Below are positions 1 to 8,216 of a stretch of DNA of 64,000 nt, in pieces (position 1 is the first letter of the stretch; each line of letters starts with the position of its first letter). Under the pieces are notes generated by a model, which saw only the letters and a program-made list of their open reading frames with translations, made no database searches and had not been told where the DNA came from. The stretch comes from Yanshouia hominis (lineage in GTDB: Bacteria; Bacillota; Clostridia; Oscillospirales; Ruminococcaceae): NCBI GenBank assembly GCA_014385025.1, contig JACRTB010000008.1, forward strand, positions 62,001 to 126,000. Direction: 5' to 3'. Position numbers and translations under genes: made by a program.

Positions 1-472
1 GCCGTCCGACCTTCCGGTTGAAGGCGGCCATCCAGAATTTGACAAGAATGGAACCGGCAAGAACGGCGGCCGAAACCCATCGGAAGTCAACCGGCAAGGG
101 GGTCAGAATCTTGCCGATGCTGCTGCGGAAAAGCTCGACGCCGATGACAAGAATCAGCAGCGCGACGGTCAGCCCGGAAAGATATTCATACCTTCCATGC
201 CCATAGGGATGTTCATCGTCGGCGGGCTTGCTTGCCATCTTGAAGCCGAGCAGGCTGATGATGCTCGAGGAGGCGTCCGAGAGGTTGTTGACAGCGTCCG
301 CGGTGATCGAGAGGGAGCCGGACAGTGTGCCGACGGTCAGCTTGCAGAGAAACAGCAGAAGGTTGCACAGAATTCCGACACAGCTCGAAACTTTTCCGTA
401 AGCGGTGCGCACCGCGTTCTCCTGAACGTTTTCGTGATTTGCGACAAATTGACGGATGATCCAGTCGGTCAT
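1..472 (-). CDS. Cation diffusion facilitator (CDF) family transporter, 3' part missing
   Basis: N-terminal 157 residues of a CDF metal/proton antiporter; the gene runs off the left edge. Reading the minus strand from the ATG at 472 gives a soluble start, a first membrane segment at about residues 31-48, the family metal-site signature around DAVNNLSDAS (residues 59-68, with the two aspartates that bind the ion), the cytoplasmic HPYGHGR loop (88-94) and two further hydrophobic segments. CDF proteins export Zn, Fe, Mn, Co or Cd from the cytoplasm; the substrate cannot be told from this fragment. A ribosome site AAAGGGG lies 8 bases before the ATG. An extended -10 (TGCTATAAT, 534-542 on this strand) lies about 60 bases upstream. 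Confidence 0.88.
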   Translation of the reverse strand, partial: MTDWIIRQFVANHENVQENAVRTAYGKVSSCVGILCNLLLFLCKLTVGTLSGSLSITADAVNNLSDASSSIISLLGFKMASKPADDEHPYGHGRYEYLSGLTVALLILVIGVELFRSSIGKILTPLPVDFRWVSAAVLAGSILVKFWMAAFNRKVGR

Positions 473-709
473 GATACAGGCCCCTTTGCTTGAAATAGCG
501 TTTCGGCAGGGAAATCTTTGCCGATAATTTTTAATTATAGCACGAGGCGGGCCGGTAAGTCGACTGCAACCTGCCGCTTTCAGGAGAAAAGTCCTTTTGG
601 CGTACTCACAAAAGGGCGAAAGAGCCTCTGCGCTGACCGCGGCATCTCACAGGACTTGTTTTGGCCGCAATTGATTCTCAGACTTTGCCGCTTTTCGAAG
701 AAAAGAGCG

Positions 710-2116
710 TCAGACGGTCTCTTTTGGGCGCTTCTCCGGAGAAGCACCCGCGGAGTGGCTGATGCAGCGGCCCAGCCAGGCGCTCCGGCGGTAGTAAAAG
801 ATAAAAATGAGGCTGGTGACCGTCCAGCTCAGCGGATAGCTGAAAAGAACGGTGGACAGCGCGGGGCGCAGCGGAACGACGGTCAAAAGCCAGATGATGC
901 GCAGCAGGCAGGTCCCGCCCGCAGTGATCAGCATCGGAGAAAGGGCATTGCCGCAGCCGCGGATCGCTCCGGCGAGGATTTCGACACACACATAGGTCAG
1001 GTAGTAGGGGACCATCCTCCATACAAGCTCCACCCCGATCCGCAGCACCGCAGCGTCATCGGTGAAGATACCGAGCAGAGGTGCCGCGAAGGCACAGTAG
1101 AGGATGCTCATCGCCACCGAGGTGCCCGCCGCGAGAATCAGCCCGACCCGCACGCTTTCGCGGACACGGTCGTAACGCCGGGCTCCGAAATTCTGCCCGG
1201 CGAAGGTGGTGACGGAGATGCCATAGGCGCCCATAATCATCCAGAAGAAGCCGTCGATTTTCCCATGGGCGGTCCATGCCGCGACGGTATCAGTCCCGAA
1301 GGAATTGATGCAGGTCTGGATAATAATATTGGAAAAGGCATACATGTTTGACTGGAGCCCGGCGGGAAGTCCGACCATCAGAATTCTGTTCAGGGGGCGG
1401 CGTACAAAGCGGAGACGGCCGGGGAGAAAACGGTAACAAGCCGGAGTGCGGTTGAGGGAAAGAAGGGTCAGCACCGCGCTGAGCGTCTGGGAGGCAATGG
1501 TGGCGCAGGCGGCTCCGAAAACTCCAAGACCCATTCCCGCCACCAGCGCGAAATCCAGAACGATGTTGGTCAGACAGGCAATGATCAGAAAGTAAACCGG
1601 CCTGCGGGTATCCCCCACCGCGCGCAGCACGCCGGAACCCATATTGTATAGGAAGGAGGGTACGACTCCGAGCAGAACGATCCGGATATAGGTCAGCGCA
1701 TAGGGCATCACTTCCGCGGGGGTTCCCATCCACTGCAGGGCGAGAGGTGCAAACAGCAGCCCGAATACCGTCATGCCAAGTCCTCCCGCGAGAGCCAGCG
1801 CCATCGAGGTGTGCACCGCGCCCTCGACCTCCCCATGACGTCCGGCGCCGTAAATCTGCGCGACAACCACTGTCGTTCCGGCGGAAAGGCCGACAAACAG
1901 ATTGACGATGACATTGATCAGCACGCCGGTTGCACCGCCGACCGCACCGAGCGCTTCCTTGCCGACGAATCTGCCGACGATCATTGCGTCCGCGGTGTTA
2001 TAAAGCTGCTGAAAAAAAGTGCCAAATAGAATCGGAAAGAAAAATGCCAGCAGCTGGCGCCAGATGATTCCTTCCGTAATGTTGACGCCGGCGGAACCGG
2101 CACCCCGCATATGCAT
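710..2116 (-). CDS. MATE family multidrug/drug:Na+ antiporter
   Basis: 468-residue MATE exporter of the Firmicute NorM/DinF-like type. It has 12 hydrophobic segments in two related halves; the first half opens with the typical PILFGTFFQQLYNTADAMIV and the second repeats the pattern with PAGLQSNMYAFSNIIIQTCI. MATE proteins export cationic drugs or metabolites using Na+ or H+ gradients. The start at 2116 was chosen because GGGAG lies about 10 bases upstream and the hydrophobic core begins about 25 residues later; the frame is open a further 97 codons upstream but that part is Arg/Pro-rich and unlike the family. It is a single gene; its substrate is not predictable. Confidence 0.9.
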   Translation of the reverse strand: MHMRGAGSAGVNITEGIIWRQLLAFFFPILFGTFFQQLYNTADAMIVGRFVGKEALGAVGGATGVLINVIVNLFVGLSAGTTVVVAQIYGAGRHGEVEGAVHTSMALALAGGLGMTVFGLLFAPLALQWMGTPAEVMPYALTYIRIVLLGVVPSFLYNMGSGVLRAVGDTRRPVYFLIIACLTNIVLDFALVAGMGLGVFGAACATIASQTLSAVLTLLSLNRTPACYRFLPGRLRFVRRPLNRILMVGLPAGLQSNMYAFSNIIIQTCINSFGTDTVAAWTAHGKIDGFFWMIMGAYGISVTTFAGQNFGARRYDRVRESVRVGLILAAGTSVAMSILYCAFAAPLLGIFTDDAAVLRIGVELVWRMVPYYLTYVCVEILAGAIRGCGNALSPMLITAGGTCLLRIIWLLTVVPLRPALSTVLFSYPLSWTVTSLIFIFYYRRSAWLGRCISHSAGASPEKRPKETV

Positions 2117-2343
2117 CCGTTTTGTCTCCCTTTCGCCGCGTTTCGGGCGGCTGCCTTTATTCGGGGACCAGTATAGCACAACAAAACCGGAAAGTCGATT
2201 CCCTTCGATCTTTTTTTGAGCAATTCGGCACTGCGCCGGGGAACGGCGCCCCGAACGGCGGACGGCGGAATACGTCGGAAATTTTACCGCCTCAGTGCCG
2301 TTTTTTTCGGTGAATGCATAGTAATGTCTTGGAGGGATTGAAT

Positions 2344-2802
2344 ATGGATTATTGCAGAGACATACGCTCCGCTGTCGCACAGCTTTGCGGCAGCCCGGCA
2401 CACCCAAAGCTGCACGGCACCGTTCGGTTTCAGCAGAAGGGCTCGGGGGTGCTTGTGACGGCCGAGGTATTTCATCTTCCGTGCGGCCATGCTTCAGAGC
2501 CGGAAATCTTTGCCCTTCACATCCATGAGGGGGGCAGCTGCGAAGGAAACGCCGAAGATCCGTTTGCGGGCGCCGGGGGGCACTACAATCCCGGGAACCT
2601 CCCGCATCCCCGTCACGCCGGCGACCTGCCGCCGCTGTTTGGAAATCACGGATACGCCTACCTGTCCGTTTTTACCAACCGCTTTCGGGTCAGTGAAATC
2701 ATTGGGCGTGTCGTGGTCATCCACGGAAAGCCGGATGATTTCACCTCGCAGCCCGCCGGAGCGGCGGGGGCTAAGATTGCGTGCGGAATCATCTGCTGTT
2801 GA
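2344..2802 (+). CDS. Cu/Zn superoxide dismutase family protein, apparently cytosolic
   Basis: 152 residues. The metal ligands of Cu/Zn SOD are present: H59 and H61 (ALHIHEGG), bridging H80 (GGHYNP), zinc ligands H88, H91 and D94 (HPRHAGDLP) and H127 (VVIHGKPDDF). The conserved disulfide cysteines are also there (GSC at 66 and ACG at 147). The zinc loop between the last two histidines is shorter than in periplasmic SodC. There is no signal peptide or lipobox, so it would act inside the cell unless exported another way. GGAGGG lies 7 bases before the ATG. It is a stand-alone gene. Enzyme activity is inferred from the ligands; some Firmicute members of this family have weak activity. Confidence 0.85.
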   Translation: MDYCRDIRSAVAQLCGSPAHPKLHGTVRFQQKGSGVLVTAEVFHLPCGHASEPEIFALHIHEGGSCEGNAEDPFAGAGGHYNPGNLPHPRHAGDLPPLFGNHGYAYLSVFTNRFRVSEIIGRVVVIHGKPDDFTSQPAGAAGAKIACGIICC

Positions 2803-3060
2803 TTCCGCATCCCGGCACATGGCGGAAGGCCCTTCGGCGCGGTGCGGAACAGGGGCGCGGCAGGGGGCGGAACGCAAAAGGCGAGGCACCGCCTTCGACG
2901 CGTTTCGCTTGTTATCGATCAGGGATGGGAAAAATGCCCTGAACCTGAGTATGCTCAACGACCGCGCCCGGCTGTGGGGAAGAGTGCGTGCGGAGAAACC
3001 ATGGGCTCCTGCTGTACGTCGAGAGAGCGAAGCAAATGGAGAACCCGTCCGCGGATGACG
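2803..3060. other. Intergenic stretch without a supported gene
   Basis: Open frames here are short and Arg/Ala-rich, with no ribosome site and no recognisable domain. The only clear structure is the tRNA terminator at its right end. Confidence 0.5.
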
Positions 3061-3104
3061 CCAAATAAAAACAACCAGTCGAAAGACTGGTTGTTTTTAT
3101 TTGG
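3061..3104 (-). terminator. 20-bp hairpin ending the tRNA-Ser transcript
   Basis: Perfect inverted repeat 3061-3080 / 3085-3104 with a GAAA loop (plus strand). The arm nearest the tRNA begins exactly at its encoded CCA. The U-rich 3' arm suits intrinsic termination of the minus-strand tRNA transcript. Confidence 0.8.
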
Positions 3105-3192
3105 CGGAGATGGAGAGACTCGAACTCTCGCGCCGGTTTCCCGACCTACGCCCTTAGCAGGGGCGCCTCGTCACCAACTTGAGTACATCTCC
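3102..3192 (-). tRNA. tRNA-Ser (anticodon GCT)
   Basis: Cloverleaf read on the minus strand. Acceptor stem GGAGATG/CATCTCC, discriminator G and encoded CCA (3102-3104). Anticodon stem CGCCC/GGGCG with loop CTGCTAA, giving anticodon GCT (codons AGC/AGU). A long variable arm, typical of serine tRNA, and a T-loop GTTCGAGTC are visible. It is 57 bases downstream of the other tRNA-Ser and is probably co-transcribed with it. Confidence 0.95.
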
Positions 3193-3247
3193 AAACTGGT
3201 AATCGGCTAAAACTTTTCAATTTTAGAAGACAAAAACCAAAAATAAA

Positions 3248-3335
<88 letters not shown>

Positions 3336-3351
3336 GTAAACCGTGACATTA

Positions 3352-3380
3352 ATTGTATCATAACCTTCGGATTCCGTCAA
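3352..3380 (-). promoter_or_regulatory. Sigma-A promoter of the tRNA-Ser pair
   Basis: On the minus strand: TTGACG (3380-3375), a 17-base spacer, TACAAT (3357-3352), ending about 16 bases before the mature 5' end of the first tRNA. Confidence 0.75.
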
Positions 3381-3757
3381 GTACTTCAGAAGTTAAAATT
3401 GCGTTTCTGACGGTCGGGCAAAAAGGAGAACGGAGCTTCGACGAAACCGCGCTATTAGCGGGGAAGGCCTTTTGGCCGCGCCGGTAGCGAAATCACTATC
3501 ACGGCATGGGCTTTGGGGATGTCCTTCGGCGGACTTTCCCGAGCTTACAGCAGCCTTAAAAGTGTATCTTACCGGCTTGCCTCCGAAGAGCTCCCGAACA
3601 TTTTTCCATGCATGGCATGCGCCGCAGCTGTTAAAGTGGCAATGCTTTCTGATTGACCCTTCTGTTCCCTGATGATTTGTTATTTCGCCGCGCTTATTGC
3701 TTAAAGTGAAAACTTTTTCATTGCCGCCAGCTCTGCCGGTGATTGTCTTGTGCACAA
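3381..3757. other. Intergenic stretch without a supported gene
   Basis: Between the tRNA promoter and the mgtE terminator. A minus-strand frame of 120 codons (3393-3755) is open but has a patchwork composition, no good ribosome site and no domain. I see nothing else. Confidence 0.5.
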
Positions 3758-3791
3758 CGGAAGGGCTGCCTGAACGCAGGCAGCCCTTCCG
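3758..3791 (-). terminator. Hairpin downstream of mgtE
   Basis: Perfect 15-bp stem CGGAAGGGCTGCCTG (3758-3772) / 3777-3791 with loop AACG, starting 11 bases beyond the mgtE stop. The following T content is low, so it may act partly as an mRNA 3' end stabiliser. Confidence 0.65.
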
Positions 3792-3801
3792 CCTCTCCAG
3801 G

Positions 3802-5139
3802 TCATTTCAGACCCGGCAGGATGTGAATTGCAACATTGAAAAAAACGGTGAGAGACATGGCGTCGACGATGGTGGTGATCATCGGGCTGGCCATCAGTGC
3901 GGGGTCAAGCTTAAACTTGGTTGCCGCAATCGGCAGCGCACCGCCGACCAGGTTGGCGGCGACGACCGCGCAGAAAAGGGTAATCCCGACGACCGACGCG
4001 AGGCCGACGTCGCGGTACTGGATGACAATTCGGATGAAGTTGAGCACACCCATGCCGGTGCCGACCATCATACCGATGCGAAGCTCCTTCCAGAGCACCC
4101 GGAAAATATCGCGGCATTCGACCTCGCCGAGAACGAGGCTGCGAATGACCGAAACCGAAGTCTGGCTGCCCGCGTTTCCACTGGTATCCATCAGCATCGG
4201 CACAAAGGACGCAAGGATTACCTGCGCGGAGAGGACTGAGTTGTAATTTTGCATGATAATCCCGCTGAAGGTGGCCGAAATCATCAGGATCAGCAGCCAG
4301 GGAATCCGTTTGCGCGCGATGGCGAAAACCCCCGCGTCCGCATAGCCTTCTTCGGTCGGTTCCATCGCGGCCATTTTATAAATGTCTTCGGTGGTTTCTT
4401 CTTCCATGACGTCCACCACGTCGTCGATGGTGATGAGACCCACAAGACGGTTTTCGTTGTCGACAACCGGCATCGAGACGAGGTCGTACTTCTTGAAGAG
4501 ATCCGCCACGTCCTCCTGATGGTCGTGGGTCTTGACCGATTTGACGTCGCTTTCCATCAGGTCGCCGATGATTTCGGAATCCTTTGCGGCGAGCAGGTCG
4601 CGCAGTGCGACCGTTCCTTCGAGGTGGCGGAATTCATCGGTCACAAAGAGCTGTGAGAGCGATTCCTTGTCCTCGCACTGGCGGCGGATTTCCCGAATCG
4701 CGCGCCCCACCTCCCAATCGCGGTCCACCTCCATGAACTCGGTGGTCATGAGGCTGCCGGCCGAGGAATCGGGATACATCAGAAGCTGATTGATCTGCCG
4801 GCGGGTATCCGGATCGGCGATTTTGATAACGCGCTTGACAATCGAGGCCGGCATCTCGTCGATAAAATCGACGGTATCGTCCATGAACAGGTCGTCGAGG
4901 ATTCCGGCAAGCTCCTTGTCGGTCAGCCCTTCCACCACCCGCTGCTGCTGATCGTGCTCCAAATAAGAGAATACCTCGGCAGCCATTTCCTTGGGCAGCA
5001 GGCGGAACAGCAGAACGGTATCCTTTTCGTCCTCGATTTCGCTGATCAGCTCCGCAAGATCGACGGAGTTCATCTCCTGAATAATCCGGCGCACCTGAAT
5101 GAATTTTCTGCTGTCAAGCAGGGCTAAAAGATTCTGCAA
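3802..5139 (-). CDS. mgtE: Magnesium transporter MgtE
   Basis: 445-residue MgtE Mg2+ channel. Order: superhelical N-domain (about 1-125), paired CBS domains (about 130-250) that close the pore when cytosolic Mg2+ is high, a plug helix, then five transmembrane helices (about 280-445) containing the family DTSGNAGSQTS stretch and the pore segment PMITTIVDAMS. The 3' end is followed by a strong hairpin. The start is uncertain. TTG at 5139 is the first conventional start codon, but GGGAGG is 16 bases away from it, whereas an in-frame ATT at 5148 has that ribosome site at the usual 7-base distance, adding three residues. An internal terminator lies in the leader (5252-5280). Function is secure. 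Confidence 0.93.
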   Translation of the reverse strand: MQNLLALLDSRKFIQVRRIIQEMNSVDLAELISEIEDEKDTVLLFRLLPKEMAAEVFSYLEHDQQQRVVEGLTDKELAGILDDLFMDDTVDFIDEMPASIVKRVIKIADPDTRRQINQLLMYPDSSAGSLMTTEFMEVDRDWEVGRAIREIRRQCEDKESLSQLFVTDEFRHLEGTVALRDLLAAKDSEIIGDLMESDVKSVKTHDHQEDVADLFKKYDLVSMPVVDNENRLVGLITIDDVVDVMEEETTEDIYKMAAMEPTEEGYADAGVFAIARKRIPWLLILMISATFSGIIMQNYNSVLSAQVILASFVPMLMDTSGNAGSQTSVSVIRSLVLGEVECRDIFRVLWKELRIGMMVGTGMGVLNFIRIVIQYRDVGLASVVGITLFCAVVAANLVGGALPIAATKFKLDPALMASPMITTIVDAMSLTVFFNVAIHILPGLK

Positions 5140-5148
5140 CTCCCCAAT

Positions 5149-5531
5149 GGTGTTTCCTCCCTTTTTGGTGTAGCTTTGCGCCGGAGCCGGCGCATACCCT
5201 GACTCTGCTGTTTTGCCCGCCCACGATTCAAGCTAATCGGGCGCACAAAAAAATAACCGCCGTTTGAATCGGAGGTTATTGGCGTCAAGGGTTCAAGGGA
5301 AAGGACGGCATTGACAAAAGGATGCGCCCCGTCTGGCTATTGCAGCGCAGGGGGACAGTGAATGCACCTTCGCAAGGGCGGCTTTCCGTTTTGACCCCTA
5401 TGACCACCGCTTGACTCCATTCGTTGTCACCCCCAAAAAATTCATATCAGAGCTGTCGAAAAGGCTCTTATTTATTGTATTGCAACTGGCTTCGCTTTGT
5501 CAATCAAAATCGTGAGAAAAGAAAGGAAAAT
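5149..5531 (-). promoter_or_regulatory. Long mgtE leader region
   Basis: About 380 bases between the ackA terminator and mgtE with no gene. It contains an intrinsic terminator in the mgtE direction. In Firmicutes mgtE is often controlled by the M-box Mg2+ riboswitch; I looked for its conserved 5' element and core and did not find a convincing match, apart from a GACGCCAAT string directly before the terminator, which by itself is weak. Confidence 0.4.
5252..5280 (-). terminator. Intrinsic terminator inside the mgtE leader
   Basis: Minus strand: AATAACC-t-CCG / CGG-c-GGTTATT (one internal mismatch, 7-base loop) followed by a run of seven U residues. It lies about 105 bases before the mgtE start, so it would attenuate mgtE unless countered. 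Confidence 0.7.
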
Positions 5532-5560
5532 AAAAGAGCCATCCGATGGACGGCTCTTTT
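5532..5560 (-). terminator. ackA terminator
   Basis: 13-bp stem (AAAAGAGCC on the outer side, with one G-U pair) and a 3-base loop, followed by a U-rich tract on the minus strand; it begins 24 bases after the ackA stop. Confidence 0.8.
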
Positions 5561-5583
5561 CCGATGCAATATCCGGCGGAGGA

Positions 5584-6777
5584 TTACAGCGCCGAAACAA
5601 TGTCGCGGGTATCGCGGGCGATGAGAAGCTCCTCGTTGGTCGGGATGACCCACACACTGACGCGGGAGCCTTCCTTGGTGATGCAGGCCTCCTCGCGGCA
5701 GCCCTTGTTCTTGGCGGCGTCGAAGTCGATGCCGAGGAATTCAAGGCCTTCACAAACCCGCTCACGAACGTCGTCGTCGTTCTCGCCGATTCCGCCGGTA
5801 AAGACAACGGCGTCAAGTCCGCCGAGGGCGGTGGAGTAAAAGCCGATATACTTTTTGATCTGATAGCAGAGCATGTCAACCGCGAGCTTGGCGCGCTCGT
5901 TGCCCTCTTCCTCGGCCTTGTGCAGATCGCGCATATCGCTGCCGATGCCGGAAACGCCGAGCAGGCCGGACTGCTTGTTGAGAATGTCGATAATCTTATT
6001 GAGGTTATAGCCGGACTTCTCGCTCATGACGCTGACCAGCGAGGGATCAATCACGCCACAGCGGGTGCCCATCATCAGGCCGGCCAGAGGAGTCAGGCCC
6101 ATCGAGGTGTCGATGCACTTGCCCGAGTCGATGGCGGTGATGGAAGAGCCGTTTCCGAGGTGGCAGGTGATGACCTTCATATCATCCCGCCCGGTCAGCT
6201 CGCCGAGACGGTGCGACACATAGCGGTGGCTGGTGCCATGGAAGCCGTAGCGGCGCAGGCGGTACTTCTCATAATATTCGTAGGGAATGGGATAGGTGTA
6301 TGCCTTGGGGGGCATGGTCTGGTGGAAAGCGGTGTCAAAGACGACGACCATCGGGATCTTTTCGCCGAAGACCTTGCGGCAGGCGCGCATGGCGATGAGG
6401 CAGGGGGGGTTGTGCAGCGGGGCGAGGTCCGAGAGGTCGTCGATGGTCTTCATGACCTCGTCGTCAACCAGCACCGACTTGGAGAATTTTTCTCCGCCGT
6501 GGACGCCGCGGTGGCCGATGGCCGAAATTTCAGAGATGTCGTCAATAACCTTGTGCTCGCCGGTGGTCAACAGGTCCACAACCTCGGCAAAAGCCTCGGC
6601 ATGGGTCGGGAAGTTGGTTTCGTATTCGATTTTGGTGCCGGTGGCGAGCTTGTGGCTGATAAAGCCGCCGGCTCCGATCCGTTCGCAGTTGCCCTTGGCA
6701 ATGACCTTTTCATTCTCCATATCGATGAGCTGATACTTCATCGAGGAGCTGCCCGCGTTGATGACAAGAATCTTCAT
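5584..6777 (-). CDS. ackA: Acetate kinase
   Basis: 397 residues, full family length. It converts acetyl phosphate and ADP to acetate and ATP, the energy-yielding last step of fermentative acetate production. Signatures: N-terminal VINAGSSSMKYQL (phosphate-binding), GHRGVHGGE, the catalytic-histidine region FHGTSHRYVS, the GNGSSITA adenosine loop and FTGGIGEND near the C terminus. It stands alone: pta, its usual partner, is not next to it. It is divergent from tmcAL and their promoters share the same -10 DNA. The start ATG at 6777 matches the family start exactly. Confidence 0.97.
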   Translation of the reverse strand: MKILVINAGSSSMKYQLIDMENEKVIAKGNCERIGAGGFISHKLATGTKIEYETNFPTHAEAFAEVVDLLTTGEHKVIDDISEISAIGHRGVHGGEKFSKSVLVDDEVMKTIDDLSDLAPLHNPPCLIAMRACRKVFGEKIPMVVVFDTAFHQTMPPKAYTYPIPYEYYEKYRLRRYGFHGTSHRYVSHRLGELTGRDDMKVITCHLGNGSSITAIDSGKCIDTSMGLTPLAGLMMGTRCGVIDPSLVSVMSEKSGYNLNKIIDILNKQSGLLGVSGIGSDMRDLHKAEEEGNERAKLAVDMLCYQIKKYIGFYSTALGGLDAVVFTGGIGENDDDVRERVCEGLEFLGIDFDAAKNKGCREEACITKEGSRVSVWVIPTNEELLIARDTRDIVSAL

Positions 6778-6846
6778 GGTAGTCTCGAACCTCCGTTAAC
6801 TTTTTGCACCGTCCGCGAAAAAAACGCCGCGAAGAGACGGTATTTC

Positions 6847-6875
6847 TTGACTGGAATATTTCTTTCCTCTATAAT
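6847..6875 (+). promoter_or_regulatory. Sigma-A promoter of tmcAL
   Basis: TTGACT (6847-6852), 17-base spacer, TATAAT (6870-6875); start point about 6882, some 54 bases before the tmcAL ATG. Confidence 0.75.
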
Positions 6876-6899
6876 ATTATATAATTTCCAAAAGTTCAA
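6871..6899 (-). promoter_or_regulatory. Sigma-A promoter of ackA, overlapping the tmcAL promoter
   Basis: Minus strand: TTGAAC (6899-6894), 17-base spacer, TATTAT (6876-6871). Its -10 covers the same bases as the -10 of the divergent tmcAL promoter. Confidence 0.65.
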
Positions 6900-6935
6900 G
6901 TGGAAATGAAACATTCAGGGGAGGGGGAATACGCC

Positions 6936-8144
6936 ATGATGACGGTTGCGGCGATTGCGGCGGAGTATAATCCGTTCCACAATGGGCATGCCTATCAGAT
7001 TGCACAGACCCGCGCCGCGGGCGCGACCCATATCGTCGCCGTCATGAGCGGAAATTTTACCCAGCGGGGAACCCCTGCCTTTGCGGAAAAGCGAGCTAGA
7101 AGCAGGTCGGCGCTCTCGGGCGGCGCCGATCTGATTGTGGAGCTGCCCCTGCCTTACGCCATGGCGACGGCGCAGCGCTTTGCGCTTGGCGCGGTCAGCA
7201 TTGCGGAAGGGATGGGATGTGTTGACGTTCTGTCCTTCGGCAGCGAGTCCGGATATCTTTCCATTTTACAGGCCGCCGCAGAGGCGGTCGATTCCCCCGC
7301 CGTGCTTGCGAGGCAGAGCGAGCTGCTCGGTCAGGGAATCACCTTTGCCCGCGCCCGCCAGCAGGCGGTCAGCGAGCTGTGCGGCGACGAGATCGCCGAC
7401 ATGCTCGCTTCCCCCAATGACAATTTGGCCGTCGAATATATCCGGCAGATGCGCCGCATCGGCAGCCGGATTCCGCCCTTTGCGGTTCCAAGGACCGGGG
7501 CGCGGCATGATCGTCAGGAGGCGTCGGGAGAAATCGCGTCGGCCTCCTTTTTACGTGCGCTGATCCGTTCGGGCGGCGTGGAGGCCGCGGCGGGGCTGGT
7601 GCCGGAGAAATGTCTTGCGGCGATGCGGGAGGCATTCCGCGAAGGGGAGGCGCCCTTTGACGAGGCGGTGCTGGAGCCGGTCGTTTTCGGCGTCCTGCGC
7701 CGGATGACCCCCGCGGAGCTCTCCCGCCTGCCGGACCTTTCCGAGGGGCTGGAGAACCGCATCTATGCCGCGATCCGGCAGGCGTCCGGCCTCGGGGAGG
7801 TCCATACCCTGGCCAAATCCAAACGGTATACCGCCGCGCGGATTCGCCGCGTGGTGACGTCCGCCTTCCTTGGGATGGATGATTCCTACGGAGCGGGAGA
7901 TGCCGGCGCGCCCTATCTCCGGATTCTCGGCTTCAATGAGCGGGGGCGGGAAATCCTCACCCGGATGAAGCAGACAGCGTGCCTGCCGGTATCCGATTCC
8001 CTTGCCTATCTGCGCAGGCTGGGGGGACGGGCCGCCGCCTTCGCCGAGCTGGAGGCCCGCTCCACCGACCTCTACCGCCTCGGGCTGCCAAAGATCGGCC
8101 CCTGCGGCTTCGACTTCACGGCGCAGAGCGTACGGCTTCTTTGA
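6936..8144 (+). CDS. tmcAL: tRNA(Met) cytidine acetate ligase TmcAL
   Basis: 402 residues. TmcAL acetylates the wobble cytidine of elongator tRNA-Met (ac4C34) using acetate and ATP through an acetyl-adenylate. The N-terminal nucleotidyltransferase fold is shown by AAEYNPFHNGH (HNGH, residues 15-18) and VMSGNFTQRG, then LPLPYA and SFGSES; the rest is the helical tRNA-binding part (FNERGREILT near the end). The start ATG at 6936 follows GAGGGGG by 8 bases; an upstream in-frame ATG lacks a site. Its neighbour in the opposite direction is acetate kinase, so the two genes that make and consume acetate share promoter DNA. Confidence 0.93.
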   Translation: MMTVAAIAAEYNPFHNGHAYQIAQTRAAGATHIVAVMSGNFTQRGTPAFAEKRARSRSALSGGADLIVELPLPYAMATAQRFALGAVSIAEGMGCVDVLSFGSESGYLSILQAAAEAVDSPAVLARQSELLGQGITFARARQQAVSELCGDEIADMLASPNDNLAVEYIRQMRRIGSRIPPFAVPRTGARHDRQEASGEIASASFLRALIRSGGVEAAAGLVPEKCLAAMREAFREGEAPFDEAVLEPVVFGVLRRMTPAELSRLPDLSEGLENRIYAAIRQASGLGEVHTLAKSKRYTAARIRRVVTSAFLGMDDSYGAGDAGAPYLRILGFNERGREILTRMKQTACLPVSDSLAYLRRLGGRAAAFAELEARSTDLYRLGLPKIGPCGFDFTAQSVRLL

Positions 8145-8216
8145 GCCGCCCTCAGGAGCGGCCTGCACGATCGGACAGACAAAATCATACGAGATGAATG
8201 AAAGGGAGAATTTATT

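Noticed and set aside
3393-3755. 120-codon minus-strand frame between tRNAs and mgtE
   Set aside because: No ribosome site, unlike any domain, composition unlike neighbours.
5149-5531. M-box riboswitch
   Set aside because: Only a GACGCCAAT string resembles the class; the conserved 5' segment and core were not found. Reported as an unassigned leader instead.
5497-6909. Long plus-strand frame opposite ackA (470 codons)
   Set aside because: Antisense shadow of a certain gene, caused by GC-rich codon bias; no domain.
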